A DNA stretch of 21,339 bases from Ophiocordyceps camponoti-saundersi (nom. inval.) (taxonomy: Eukaryota > Ascomycota > Sordariomycetes > Hypocreales > Ophiocordycipitaceae), in assembly GCA_003339415.1 (NCBI GenBank), contig PDHQ01000470.1, positions 1 to 21,339 of the forward strand, given 5' to 3'. Below the pieces are notes generated by a model, which made no database searches, had not been told where the DNA came from, and saw only the letters and a program-made list of their open reading frames with translations. Shown one piece after another: positions 1-10,524 of this stretch. A program made the position numbers and the translations under genes. The stretch's first letter is position 1. The number at the start of each line of letters is the position of its first letter.

Positions 1-55
1 AGGATATATAGCTATACCGTATACGGTAATAAGCTCTATTAGTATCCTTTATTAT

Positions 56-660
56 AAAAGCGATAATATATTTATTTTCTATATAAAGATAGGAAGAGGA
101 GAGATAAAGGTATAGGAACTATCTAACCGAACTTTTAAAACTTTATAATAACGGTTAACTTACTTACTCGCTATATAAAAGTCTAAGGTTCGAAGTAAAT
201 CTCTAATTCCGTTTAGTAGAGTTTTACCTATAAGCCCTCTCTAATACTCGACTTATAATATATAACTTTTAGGAATACTATAAAGATAAGCTTTAGGGCT
301 AATAACTAGCCTAATTCTTCCTTTCTCGAGGGAAACTAAATAGCACTATATACTTTATAATAACCGCTATCCTATCTTAGGCGCCTTTTATTACCCTTAT
401 CTATATAGGGTATTAGGAGATAAAAAAGTACTAATAACTATTTAATCTATCTTAGCGTAAGCCTTTATTAGTATTTTATATTCGTATAGCGCTTGCCTTC
501 CTTAGGTATTACTATTACCGCCGTCGAACTGCCCTTTACTAGATAACTTTTACCTCGCAAAATCGACTATAGCTAGAGCCTTACTCTTATCTCTAAAAAC
601 TACCGTTATCTAAGAACTCCCCCCCCTTATATAACTCTGCGCTTGCTCCCTATATATTCT
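56..660. repeat. Diverged direct repeat, copy 1 (unidentified, RIP-degraded)
   Basis: This stretch aligns by eye with 939-1600 in the same orientation. Shared landmarks in order are TTCTATATAAAGATA (near 77 and 958), a TAGTARARTTTT block (214 and 1098), AACTTTTAGGA followed by CTATAAAGATAAG, a CCTATCCTATCTTA block (near 370 and 1253), and a run of eight or more C followed by TTAT (near 620 and 1572). The offset is about 885 bases at the left end and about 955 at the right, so copy 2 carries roughly 70 extra bases. No reading frame is recognisable. It could be an old tandem duplication or two terminal repeats around a deleted element. Confidence 0.6.
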
Positions 661-712
661 TCTTTTACTAACGCGCTTACTCCTTTCCTCCTTTATAATA
701 AACTAAACTCTA

Positions 713-736
713 ATATATATATATATATATATATAT
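713..736. repeat. (AT)n microsatellite
   Basis: Twenty-four bases of uninterrupted AT dinucleotide lie between the two copies of the direct repeat. A CA/TG microsatellite converted by RIP would look the same, so the original unit cannot be inferred. Confidence 0.9.
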
Positions 737-938
737 CGGCTTATAATAACTAACCTAAGATAATACTATAGTAATCCCGGAATCCGATATTATAATTTAG
801 CGCGGGAAGAAAGATACCCCTAGCGAGTATAGTAGATACCTTAGGGGCGTAATTTCTTATTTAACTATAGCTTTTAGATAATATAAGGGGTAATCTCTAG
901 CTTTTTAGGGATAAGTTAGATAGTAATTCTCTATAGAG

Positions 939-1600
939 AAAGCGATAAGAAGTCGGATTTCTATATAAAGATAAGAGGAATAAGGGAAAAGAAAAAGGGA
1001 ACTATTTTACCGAAAATAGAAAATTATAAAAGAAGTGTATAAATTAGTAATTTATAGTATTAAATTCTAATATTTAAAATAAGGTTATAATTCCATTTAG
1101 TAAAATTTTGCTATAAGTTCTTTTTAAGACTCAACTTACGATTTACGACTTTTAGGATAGCTATAAAGATAAGGTTAAGGACTAATTATTAGTTAATTCC
1201 TTCCTCCCTTAACGGAAACTAATCTATACTATATATCTAGTATCGTAATAATTCCTATCCTATCTTAACCGCCTTTTATATTCCCGTTATTATAAACTCT
1301 AAAGGGAAAAAAAGGGTTCCGGAACTATTTAATTTAACTATTTCTATGCCCTTCGTTCTACCCTAGGTAAGGCTAACGTATATCTTTCTTTATCGTCTCT
1401 GCCACCGCCGCTAAAATATCTATCTATAATATATATATATATTTCCGTATTTATACTTATAAAAAAAAATATTAAAGAAATTATATAGGGTTTTATAACG
1501 TATATTTTAGTATTCTTAACGCCCTGCTATTAAAGATACGACTCGTACGGCTACTAGCACTATTTAGCACGACCCCCCCCTTATTCTATATAGATTATTA
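939..1600. repeat. Diverged direct repeat, copy 2
   Basis: Partner of 56-660. It opens with AAGCGATAA and the shared TTCTATATAAAGATA block and ends near the poly-C/TTAT landmark at 1572-1584. It holds an insertion with an AT run (about 1418-1445) and an A-rich run that copy 1 lacks. No coding content is recognised on either strand. Confidence 0.55.
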
Positions 1601-2239
1601 TTTTAGGTTAAAATAAGCATAACCGCCCTCCTCCTTTAACATAGTTATTATTTCTTTCTTAATCCGTTAGTTCCCTTACTATACTAAAGTTATCTCTTTA
1701 TAGCCTTTTATATTTTTTTTCCCTACGTATATATATAATAGAAAAAAGAAAAGTTAGATAATTTAGTAGAAGAATTAAATTACAGCTTTTAGAAAATAAG
1801 AGTATATAAGGATAATATCGATAATAGGTCTAACCTACCCCGTATATGCTAAATTAAACTCTAACTAAGCTTACCGGCGCTCGCCTTTATAAGCTATTAT
1901 AAATAAATAATACTTATCTCTACTTACTTCTCCTACCCTATACTCGCTAAACGCGTAATATATCCTTCCTTTCTTTTCTTTAATATATATATTTAAATAT
2001 ACTTTTAATTCGTTATTCTTTCCTATATAGACTTTAGTTATACTCCCGCCTAGGTATATAATTATATTTTTTAATAAATATTTCTAAAAATAAACCCCTT
2101 AAACTTTCTTACTCGCGGTCTTACGTACTTTACTAATATTAGCTATATATTATTATCGGGCTTATACTCCCTATAATATCCGGTATAAGCCGCTTACTTA
2201 GCTATATACGCTTACTTCCCGTAAAACTCGATATACCTT
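1601..2239. other. Gene-free AT-rich stretch
   Basis: This stretch is almost free of CA and TG. The plus strand is pyrimidine-rich (for example 1960-1985, CCTTCC and TTTCTT runs), so the minus strand reads purine-rich. Reading the minus strand through stops gives Lys/Arg-rich fragments but no family I can name. It may be the body of a decayed transposon. Confidence 0.4.
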
Positions 2240-2440
2240 CTTATAAAGTAAAATTAAATATAAATAATACTTAGCAAAATAACTAGAAATTACGATTTAT
2301 CCTTACTATAATCTTATAATCCCCTCGTATCTCTATTAGTATATCCCCTTATATATATATTTTATTACGATTTTACCTACGAGTTTTTCTTTTTCTTTAT
2401 CCTTTCTCCTTATATACGTATATACTCTTACGTGCCCGTA
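2240..2440. repeat. Diverged direct repeat 2, copy 1
   Basis: This stretch aligns with 3215-3395 in the same orientation. Shared blocks are TTATCCTTACTA, ATTAGTATATSCCCCT, a TTTTACTA/TTTTATTACGATTT block and TTTTTCT followed by a pyrimidine tract. On the minus strand both copies read as a short basic segment of Arg, Lys and Glu codons, which suggests a fragment of a coding element. The family is not identified. Confidence 0.5.
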
Positions 2441-2519
2441 TACGATATAAAAAACTTTATTCTATAATATAATCCTCCCCTACTACGTATATTTAGAGCT
2501 TATAGCTAGACTCTTCGGC

Positions 2520-3175
2520 TATTAATAAGACTTATACTAGAGATATATTACTACTAATTAAACTCGGATCCTAGTATAAACTAGACTATAACTATAGCCT
2601 CTCCTTTAGCAACTTCGACTACTATAAATATACTATAGGAATTATATACTATAATAATCTAACTATATTCGTAAATCTTTTATCTTTAAGACTAGTTAAA
2701 CCCTTCCCCTTACTTAGAGGCTAATAGGACTTATAGTAAAGGATCGACTGCCTTACGGAATACCGCTCGAACTTTTTAACCTAGCGGCAAGGCCTTTTAC
2801 GAACCCTTCTAGCTATTTGCCCCGGTAGGATAGCCGAATACCGAAACTCGGGGGCGTTTAATAACTTTAAATATATACTCCCTCCTAATTATATTACTCG
2901 GTTTCGGGAAAAGCCTAGGACTATTATAATTTCCCTTAATAGTCCTAAAAGCTTTACGAGTAAGACGGAATATAGGAGTATCTTTTACTATTAGTAGTTA
3001 GGTTTAGGTTAATTATATTACTCCCCGTGCCTATACTTATTATAATATAGGAGTAGATACCTATTTCCCTTATAGTCTTCGTTTCGCTAAAATACGTAGC
3101 GAAGCGCCTCGCTCCTATACCTATTCCTATTTCCCCTATCCCTCTTATTAATATTTAAGTCCGTAAGGCGGGTTC
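2520..3175. other. Less AT-rich gene-free stretch with small repeats
   Basis: This stretch is richer in GC than its flanks. It contains repeated short blocks such as AGGAGTATCTTTTAC (near 2972) and AGGAGTAGATACCTATTTCC (near 3051). The imperfect inverted repeat at 3080-3106 lies inside it. No reading frame with a recognisable product is seen on either strand. It may be the non-coding end of a transposon between the two copies of direct repeat 2. Confidence 0.35.
3080..3106. repeat. Imperfect inverted repeat (CGTTTCGCT / AGCGAAGCG)
   Basis: Nine-base arms at 3080-3088 and 3098-3106 differ by one base and flank a nine-base loop. CGTTTCGCT pairs with AGCGAAGCG except for one G-T position, so a hairpin could form in RNA. 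No function can be assigned. Confidence 0.45.
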
Positions 3176-3214
3176 GGTATATAAATACCTAAATATTATA
3201 TTAGTTATTTACCT

Positions 3215-3395
3215 TATTATAAAATTACTTAGAATAATACTAATAAAAACTAAGAATTACTATCTTATCCTTACTAGGATTTCTACCTACCCCCTAGCCT
3301 TTATTAGTATATGCCCCTAACTATTTTACTAAGATTTCGCCTACTATAGTTTTTCTCTTTTCCCTCCTTCTCCGTAGCCTAGAATCTTTATTTAT
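3215..3395. repeat. Diverged direct repeat 2, copy 2
   Basis: Partner of 2240-2440. The aligned core runs from the TTATCCTTACTA block near 3264 through the pyrimidine-rich CTCTTTTCCCTCC region near 3355. Sequence differences are mostly transitions, as expected for independently RIP-mutated copies. Confidence 0.5.
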
Positions 3396-4181
3396 AGTAC
3401 TAATACTATTATTTACTTAACGTCTCCTTTCCGTAATAACGTTTAGTAAATATAGCTATTATAATATTTATATTATATTAACTAACTAAGTATTCCTATA
3501 CCTTCTAAAAAATTCTTTACTAAATTTTCTAACTTTCTCCCTATAGCGCCTTCTCGTCCCCGTCGCTATTTTTTAAAAATATATAACCGCGATAATAGCA
3601 CGGTCTTATAAAACCTAACTATATCTAATAAGTCGTTACTTTATTAACCTTTCTATTCTATATATTCGAATATTAAAATAAAAGCTAAATACTATAAAAG
3701 AAACTCTAAAACCGATATTAAGCTTAAAGAGAATAATACTAAACCTAATATAAAGACGATAAATACTAAGGTTAAAAAATAATCTAAACTTATATCTATA
3801 AGCCGTATTTCTTATTTTCCTTATCTCCTTTCTTTTTTATATTATATACTTACTAACTATAAGCTCTATTTAAAAATTAGCCTTTTTCGCCTTTTAAAAT
3901 AACTAATAACTAGTTAGGTTACCTCTATAATATCACGCTCCTAAGTATTAAGGTCGAAGATATTCCGACTATCCGTATTAAAAAATTGTTAAAAAATAAA
4001 TTATCTCCTTCTTCTAATAAAAAGCCGGTATTTAAAAAAGCTAAGCGAAATAGTTTACTTAAAGAAGTAGTCTAGGTATTACTATTATAAAACTCTAAAG
4101 CTAGCCTTCCCTTTATTATATTATATTCTATAACTATATGCTAATATATATCTTATAAGTAATAGTAGCGGATACTTATAG
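3396..4181. other. AT-rich stretch before the RRP5-like relic
   Basis: No gene can be named here. Around 3990-4075 the plus strand reads a Lys-rich segment (KKPVFKKAKRNSLLKE) that is reminiscent of the basic N-terminal region of Rrp5, but it is too short and low-complexity to assign. The rest is AT-rich, with TAG/TAA in every frame. Confidence 0.35.
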
Positions 4182-5010
4182 CGCGTAACTATTAAGTCTA
4201 GTAATAGTTACCTCGTAGCTAGTAATATCCGTAAGGTTAAAAAGTATAGCGTATTTATTATTATTAATAACTCGGCTAATATTAGCGGCCTATATCGTAA
4301 TAGTTAGATAGCCGATAATTTAGTTAAGGATATAACTAAATTATATAAAGCGCGGGATATCGTTAAATATAAAATACTTAACGTTAACGCGTAGAAGCGG
4401 AAGTTTAGCCTTAGCCTTAACTAGTTACTTTTTAAGATAAAGATAGCGATATAGCTTATCCGTACTCGGATAAGGATAACGGAGGTGCTGCTCTTATCGA
4501 TAGCGATACGGATATAGATAATATTATCTTAAAGTTATAAAAAAGCGATAACTAAGCGACGGAGAATATAAGCGATATAGAAGAAAAGTAAAATAACGCC
4601 GAACTTTAAATTAGCGGCAGCGGTCTCGGGGCGCCTAAGAAAATCTTATAAGCTACTTACCTACTTTACTTATCTTACTCTAAACCTAGCTCCGATAAGG
4701 AGCCCGGCTCTAGCGGTAAATAGCTAGCGTAATAAAAAAGAAGAAGAAGGCTTCGGTTAAAGTTTATAAGACGATTACGCTTAACGCGCACGCCCCGTAG
4801 ATAGCGAGCGACTATAAGCGGCTACTCCTTAGCTAGGCTTAGTTATTAGCGCTATCTATCGCGTATATATCCTTCCGGATATATATAAGCGAGCTGCTTA
4901 AGGCGCGCGAGGTAGCGGGGCGTGCGATTAAGATTATTAGCGTATAGGAAGAGAGCGAGAAGCTAAACGTTTAAGTTACTTATCTTAACCTTATAGTTAT
5001 ATTTTTAAAG
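4182..5010 (+). pseudogene. RRP5-like rRNA-biogenesis gene fragment (S1 domain to HAT repeats)
   Basis: Rrp5/PDCD11 is a nucleolar S1-repeat and HAT-repeat protein needed for 18S and 5.8S rRNA maturation. Reading through RIP stops, 4182-4430 gives the end of an S1 domain, including NNSANISGLYRNSQIADN and DIVKYKILNVNAQKRKFSLSL. A different frame (about 4469-4600) gives an acidic Asp/Glu/Ser linker. A third frame (about 4741-5010) gives KKKKASVKVYKTITL, then ASDYKRLLLS, then ISELLKAREVAGRAIKIISV. S1 domain, acidic linker, Lys run and the first HAT repeat follow in this order in fungal Rrp5. Only this internal part of a roughly 1800-residue protein is present, and it is interrupted by frameshifts and TAG/TAA stops. 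It is therefore a non-functional duplicate and presumably not the working copy. The family assignment rests on recalled motif order and has not been tested by alignment. Confidence 0.7.
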
Positions 5011-5069
5011 GCGGGCGCGATTAATAAGTAGGGTACTCTAAGCGCCTAATATATAAAGGTATCTTTATC

Positions 5070-6180
5070 TTAAGATACTTAAATAATACGCCCCTATAAC
5101 TCTTAGATAATTCCTTTTTAGCGATTCTTTATATTACCGTTCGCTATTTATATTTCCTTTCTATACTCTCGCTTACGTTACCTTATAACCTTAGCGACGT
5201 ATTATACTCCGTCCTAGGACGTGCCTATTAGCTCTAGCCGTCTCGATAAAGTTCGCTATAGTTCCGTTTAATAATTCGGAAGACCTGCTCCTATTATAGG
5301 AATTCCCTATAATAATATAATTAGCGTATTAGTTCCTAAACGCCCCGTATATAATAATATAGTCGCAGAACGCCTAGGGCACCTTATTATTATAATAATA
5401 GCGGTATCGATTAACTACCTCCTTATAACTAGCTACTATAATACCTTATATCTAGTCGCACTACCTAAAAAGGCGAGTAATATATATCTAATCTATATTA
5501 TTCGGGTTATTAATAATTACCGTAAAAGTTATATTTCTTTTCGGCGGTATAGCTATTACCTAGCTCTCCTAGTCCTATTTTACCTTATTATTTCCCGCTT
5601 TTCTAAAACGAATTTCTCCTAAACTTATATTTATCGTATAGTACTTAAGTTTCTCGGCGGAATCTGCTAATATCGTTCCTAGCGTATAGTAAAGCTTCCT
5701 ATTATATACGCTCTTCGTAATTTACCCGAACGGGGATCCTAGGAAATTTACCGCTATATAAGTCTCGGATAACGATATTTTATAATCTCGATATAATAAT
5801 AACCCTCGAGAAATCGTAAAATACTTAAAAAGCGTGCGCGAGGGAAAAAACACTAAATATTACCCGTTTCTAATAATAAATAGAGTAAACTTAACGGAGA
5901 GAGGATTTTTTTCTACGCCGTATAACTAATTTCTATATTTTATATATATACGGCTTCGATTACTAAGTTATTACGTATTTATTCCCCTACTATATTTATA
6001 AGTTACGATCTCTTCCCTTTAAATACCTCCTTTACTATTTTACGAGTATTCTTATCTTTTACGCCCGATTCTATATACTATCTTTATAGCTATATTACTT
6101 TAGATAGACTTCGCTACTTACCTATATACTCTTCTCCACCGATTAATTAAAACCTAGGATTATAATACCCGCGCGTTAAT
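5070..6180 (-). pseudogene. Unidentified coding repeat, copy A (5'-truncated)
   Basis: This is one of four copies of the same RIP-degraded gene (A-D). On the minus strand, reading through stops, it yields a Lys/Arg-rich segment, then AIPPKRN, then QIQGIIVASYKEVVN, a PQAF motif, and finally GAFRNQYANYIIIGN (coded near 5300-5350). Copies C and D give matching strings (GAFRDQYANYIVI and GVFGGYYTNYIII). The parallel between independently decayed copies shows the reading is real coding sequence. Copy A stops matching copy B near 6160, beside AACCTAGGAT, so its 5' part is missing. It has one copy of the GAGAGGATT block where B and C have two. I do not recognise the protein family. A DNA-binding or transposon-encoded protein is possible but unsupported. 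Confidence 0.6.
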
Positions 6181-6459
6181 AAAATACTATAAGTAGAAGT
6201 ATATAGAAATAATATAGTATCTTAAGTCTTATCTAAAAACGTAGTAAAGAACGGTATAATCTTTACAAATAGCGAGTATAAATAATAACGCTATAATCTT
6301 ACCGCTTAGCTATATACCCTAAACTACTTTATAGCGATTATTTCCTCTTTAGGATTTTTAATTATTACTTATAAGACTAATACTTACTTTTAAGCTATAA
6401 AGGAAGCACCTTCTAATTTACATATACGTGATACTTTCTAGGTACGTTATACTTATACG
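6181..6459. other. Spacer between copy A and the 6460-7150 relic
   Basis: AT-rich sequence with no repeat partner seen in the window. The plus strand becomes open, apart from TAG/TAA, towards its right end, so the 5' end of the following relic may lie here. Confidence 0.3.
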
Positions 6460-7150
6460 ATAATAACGATTAAGGTATATACTATCGCTACGATTTTATT
6501 ATAAGGTGACGGTAGTACTAATAAAGGTGTTAATATTCCTAATATTATAACTAGGATAATAACTCTACTAAGTTTATATTGCTAAACTAGGCCTTTAAAG
6601 AGGGCTAGCAGCGCTAACTAAGTAAAAGAGATACCTATAAGGTAGGTTATATAATAGATTCCCCTCTAAACTGCTATATAATAAGCGATAAAGGACCTAT
6701 AATAATCGCCGTCGATAGATAGGTTTATAACGCCTCGTTTTCTAATACCGAATATAACTCCTTATAAAAGCAGAGATATAGCGCGCCTATAATTAAAAGG
6801 AAACGCGCTTTACTAAATAATTAGATAAGCTAACGAATATAACTAAGTCCTACTAACCGTATAATAAGCCTCCTCGCTAATCGAACGTATAGCTTCTATA
6901 TACTAATCGAAACGCTAAATAACGATACTTAAAATATTATCTTAATACCCTAACTATCTCCTCTACTTACCTAGAAACCTAGCGTATAAAGAGCCGAACT
7001 TTTAGAGAGATTTTTAGCATATACCTTATAACGCGATCTAAGAGTATCGTGCGCGGTAATTTAGTAATAAAACGCGTCCTTACCTAGCTTATTTAATACT
7101 TATAGATAGTATACTTTTAAGATTCTTAGAAGATTCCCCTTTAGGTATTT
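6460..7150 (+). pseudogene. Unidentified coding relic rich in restored Gln/Trp codons
   Basis: One plus-strand frame runs for about 230 codons with only TAG/TAA interruptions and no frame change. Its residue pattern is protein-like: GDGSTNKGVNIPNIITR near 6505, then a stretch dense in TAA/TAG that would be mostly Gln (6620-6700), then SPSIDRFITPRFLIPNITPY and KSRDIARL (6700-6790), and later ILSQYPNYLLYLPRNLAYK (6930-6990). The Ile/Leu/Gln/Tyr-rich composition suggests a helical soluble protein. No catalytic motif or known domain is recognised. The relic sits between copies A and B of the unidentified repeat but on the opposite strand, so it may be a passenger or part of a larger composite element. 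The right end runs into the 3' flank of copy B, and the true start and stop cannot be fixed. Confidence 0.5.
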
Positions 7151-8344
7151 TTCTTATTATAACCTACTATCTATATTCCTTTAGTATACTCCCCCTTTTA
7201 TTACCTTATAACCTTAGGTATTTATAATATATCCCGCTAGGACGCGGCTAGCTACTCTAAGCCCCTATTCGACGTTTAAATAGTTCTTTCTAAGTAATCC
7301 GGCGATTTACCCTTATTCCTAACGTATAGAGTTCCTATAATAATATAATTAGTATATCGATCCTTAAACTCCCCCGTAACCCTAATATAGTTTACGAACG
7401 CCTAGTATACGCTTTTATTACTATATCTATAGTATTATCTAACTACCTCTCTATAATTAGCTATTATAATCCTCTATATTTAGTTAGGTATCCTAAGAAT
7501 ACTAGCGATACGTCTCTTATCTATATTATTCTAGTTATTAAGAGGTATAGTAATACTTAAGTTCCTCTTTATAGGTAAGGCTATTACCCTCTCCTCGCTA
7601 TCTTATTTTTTCTTAGTATCTCTCGCTTTCCTCGAATAACTATTTAATAGACTTATATTCGTTATACGATACTTAAGCTTTATAGCAGAGTTTGCCGATA
7701 TCGTTTCTAGGCTATAGAAGATCTTCTCCTCCCTAACGGTTTTCTTAATCCTCCTAAATAGCGATCCCGGGAAATCTACGTCCGCGGGAGTCTACTACGC
7801 GGATATCTTACGATCTTAAGGAAAAGATAACCTTTAAGATATAAAAGAATACCTAAAGGGCGGCCGTAAGAACGGAAAACCGAAGATTTTACCCTTTCCT
7901 TATAATAAATAGAGTAAAGTTAATAACGGGAGTATTTTTCGGGCTATACGACGAATCTTAATACCTCGCGGGATTTAGAAGAAAACGTAAATCGCTACCG
8001 CGAGAAAAGAAACGAAGACTTTAATATCTTTATAACGGTAAATAAAGTAAACTTAATAAGAGAGGATTCCCTACGCGATACGACGAATATCCTAATTTTT
8101 ATACGTTTATACTTTAAATTACTAATTTCTTACGCTTTTATTCCTTCTCTAACTTTTAAAGTTACGATTTTTTCCTTTTAGACGCTTTTCCTATATTTTT
8201 CTACCGTTCTCTATCTACGCTAAAAGAATCTATATAATAACTCTCTAAACTACCTACTTAGAATATATTTCGGTACCTTTTTATATTTAACCTAAACTAA
8301 TTAATTAGCTTTTAAAATTAGCGGACTTATTACCGATAGTCTAA

Positions 8345-8360
8345 CTAATAAGCTTATTAG
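8345..8360. repeat. Perfect 16-base palindrome CTAATAAGCTTATTAG
   Basis: The sequence equals its own reverse complement. The matching place in copy D (10935-10950) keeps the same dyad as CTAATAA-CC-TTATTAG. Retention in both arms of a RIP-degraded repeat may mean an original hairpin or binding site, or simply common ancestry. Confidence 0.7.
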
Positions 8361-8367
8361 ATTACTA

Positions 8368-8391
8368 TACCGGCAGTATATACTACCGGTA
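8368..8391. repeat. 24-base near-perfect palindrome (TACCGG...CCGGTA)
   Basis: The arms read TACCGGCAGTAT and ATACTACCGGTA. The only mismatch is one symmetric pair (CAG against CTA), which a single TG to TA change would explain, so the ancestral palindrome was probably perfect. At the same place copy D has another palindrome of different sequence (10909-10924). Confidence 0.65.
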
Positions 8392-8775
8392 TATACCTAC
8401 TATTCGATTTTTTAAGTTTTTTTTTTAGTATTATATTATTTTTCTTCCCTCTCTCTTACGGCTTTAGTGTTTTTTCCTCAGCTTTCTGCCTCTTTTTTAG
8501 CACTAATAGTTTCTCCTTTTCCGGGTCTAGTTTTCCCTATCCCCGGAGGGTATATATTAGGGGTAGTAGAGAGGGTACTAAGGGCGTATATACGATATAT
8601 AGAAGTATAGTTTACTATAAAGGTTAGACTATATACCTTCGGAGGGTTAGACGATTCTCCTTTATATATCGACCCCTATTCCTAGTACCTCTATTCCTAT
8701 ATTTCCCCTCTTATTTTAGGTACGCTAGCCTTATACTAAGATACCTATACTTAAAAGGTATATATATTAAGGATT

Positions 8776-9069
8776 AGCCCGACCTAGGTAGGTAAACAGA
8801 ATATAGTTCTATTTATCTATCGAGTTTATATCTTAGTATTCCTTTTATCCGCGCTATCTAGTATACCCGATAAATACTTATAAATAGTATATATATAAGC
8901 AGCCACCTAGCAGGCACTTATATAACTTAGCTAGCGGGCCCCTTCTTCTTCCCTTATAGCTATATAGCCTAAGCTTAGCCTCCTTATTATTATACTTATA
9001 TATATATATTTTACTTCTTCGTTACCTTATTATAGTAATAGTCTCCTTATAAGAGCTATTATAATATAC
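8776..9069. other. Gene-free spacer between copies B and C
   Basis: Mixed-composition sequence with short TA runs (8888-8898; 8996-9010). It retains more CA than its surroundings, for example CAGCCACCTAGCAGGCAC near 8900. No reading frame or repeat partner is recognised. Confidence 0.4.
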
Positions 9070-10290
9070 CTTTACTATTTAAGACTTTTTATCTTTAGTA
9101 ATTTCCTTTATTACTATATTCTATTAATATTTATTTTCTATACCCCTCCCTACGCGCCGTTATAACCTTAGCTATCTATTATATATCCTGCTAGGACGCG
9201 TCTAGTGCCTCTAAGCCTCCGAATAGATATCGAAACCGTTCCCTTCTAAGGAACCGAAGGACTCCGATACGCTCTTATAGCACGGATTTCTTATAACGAT
9301 ATAATTAGCATATTAATCTCTAAAGGCCCCGGTAACCTTAATATATTCGTAGAACGGCCAGGGCACGCTTTTATCCTTATATTCCCCGTATAAATTAACC
9401 ACGTCTCTACGACTAGCTACTATAATCCCTTATATCTAGTTAGATATTCTAAGAAGGCAAGCGATTTATCTCTAATCTATAATATCTAAGTTATTAAGAG
9501 CTAGGCAAATAGTCACGGCTCTCTTCGACTTTTTAGCTATAACCCTCTCCTTATTATCCTATTTTATCTTATTATTTATCGCTTTTCCCTAAACTATAGC
9601 TTAAAATACTTATATTAGTAGTATACTACTTAAGTATCTTATTAGAATTCCCCGATACCGTTTATAATATATAGTAAAGATTACCGTTCCGGATACGCTT
9701 TCTAATTAGCTTAAATAGGGATCTAGGAAAATCGATAACCTTACGAGTCTCCGATAAAAATATCTCGTAATATAGATATAATAACGACTTTTAGGATAAC
9801 GTAAGATATATAAAGGGCGAGCGCTAGAAAAAAACGAAAATTTTAGCCGTTTCTTACGATAAATAGAAAGAAGTTAATAAAGGGATGATTTTTTTAGGCG
9901 GCGCGATAAATCTTAATAACCCTTAGTACGCAGAAGAATATAAGAATCCTAATCGCGAAGAAAAAAAAACGAAGATTCTACGCTTTTATAACGATAATAA
10001 ATAAAGTTAAGTTAACAAGAGAGGATTTTTTCACGCGGCGCGACGAATCTCCTAAATTTATACGTTTACGCTTCGAATTACTAATCTACGCCGCCTTTAT
10101 TCTTTTACTAATATCTAAAAATCACGTTTTCTTACCCCTAAATACCTCCTCTGCTATTTTTCTAGTATTTCTATCCTTAACCCTTAATTCTATATACCCT
10201 CTTTATAGCTTTATTACTTTAGATAGACTTTAGTACTTACTTACGTGCTTTCTTCCGTTAACTAATAAAAACTTAGGATTACGACGCCTT
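9070..10290 (-). pseudogene. Unidentified coding repeat, copy C (5'-truncated)
   Basis: This copy lies between the head-to-head copies B and D, on the minus strand. Read through stops it gives IIVASRRDVVNLYGEYKDKS followed by PWPFYEYIKVTGAF and RDQYANYIVI (coded near 9280-9430), the clearest version of the family's conserved domain. Its 5' end stops matching B near 10280, beside AACTTAGGAT. Copy A ends at the same internal point, so A and C share a truncated form. The tandem 134-base block is present twice (near 9857 and 9991), as in B. The protein family is unidentified. Confidence 0.6.
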
Positions 10291-10524
10291 TCTTTATTAG
10301 CTACCTAATTAGATTACTCCTATAGTTTAACTACCCTATAGTTTATACCTTAACCGGCTATAGCTTAAGACTAGTTAGCCCGTTTATATAGCTTAATAGT
10401 TTAATTTAAGAGTGCTACTAAAGCTATATATCGTATTACCGTAATAGAGTTATTAGTAAGATAAAGCACCTCTCTTAATATTACCTACTTACTAGGTAAT
10501 ATATATAAATATATATATATATAT
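10291..10524. other. Spacer between copies C and D with AT microsatellite
   Basis: AT-rich sequence with a long TA dinucleotide run (about 10500-10529) that ends exactly where the inverted-repeat similarity to copy B starts. No coding signal is seen. Confidence 0.45.

Larger units (their letters stand above)
7100..8540 (-). pseudogene. Unidentified coding repeat, copy B (most complete)
   Basis: This is the longest minus-strand copy. Its presumed start is an ATA (formerly ATG) at 8538-8540 just after CCTCCGGGG. The first codons read GKTRPGKGETISAKKE, and copy D reads KPGKEKTISAKKEVEKPRKK at the same place. A basic, Lys/Arg-rich segment follows (8130-8340). The conserved domain then includes IQRIIIANYREVVR and TNYIIIG (coded near 7330-7480). 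A block of about 134 bases containing AATAAATAGAGTAAA (near 7903 and 8038) and a GGGAG/GAGAGGATT core is present twice in tandem. The reading frame is destroyed by TAG/TAA and small indels. The N-terminal basic region suggests nucleic-acid binding, which is inference only. The family is unknown to me. Confidence 0.6.
8150..8775 (-). repeat. Left arm of large inverted repeat (5' half and flank of copy B)
   Basis: This arm is the reverse complement of 10525-11165. Shared blocks, given on the plus strand here, include GACGCTTTTCCTATATTTTTCTA, TTTTTTAGCACTAATAGTTT, CCCCGGAGGG, AGGTTAGAC near 8620, GATTCTCCTTTATATATCGA and the outermost ATTTCCCC block near 8700. Similarity ends near 8775. The segment from 8541 to 8775 is upstream of the presumed start of copy B and probably held its promoter. 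Confidence 0.75.

Noticed and set aside
3990..4080. N-terminal part of Rrp5 (Lys-rich KKAKR stretch)
   Set aside because: Too short and low-complexity. In the real protein it would lie more than a thousand residues from the S1/HAT segment that follows.
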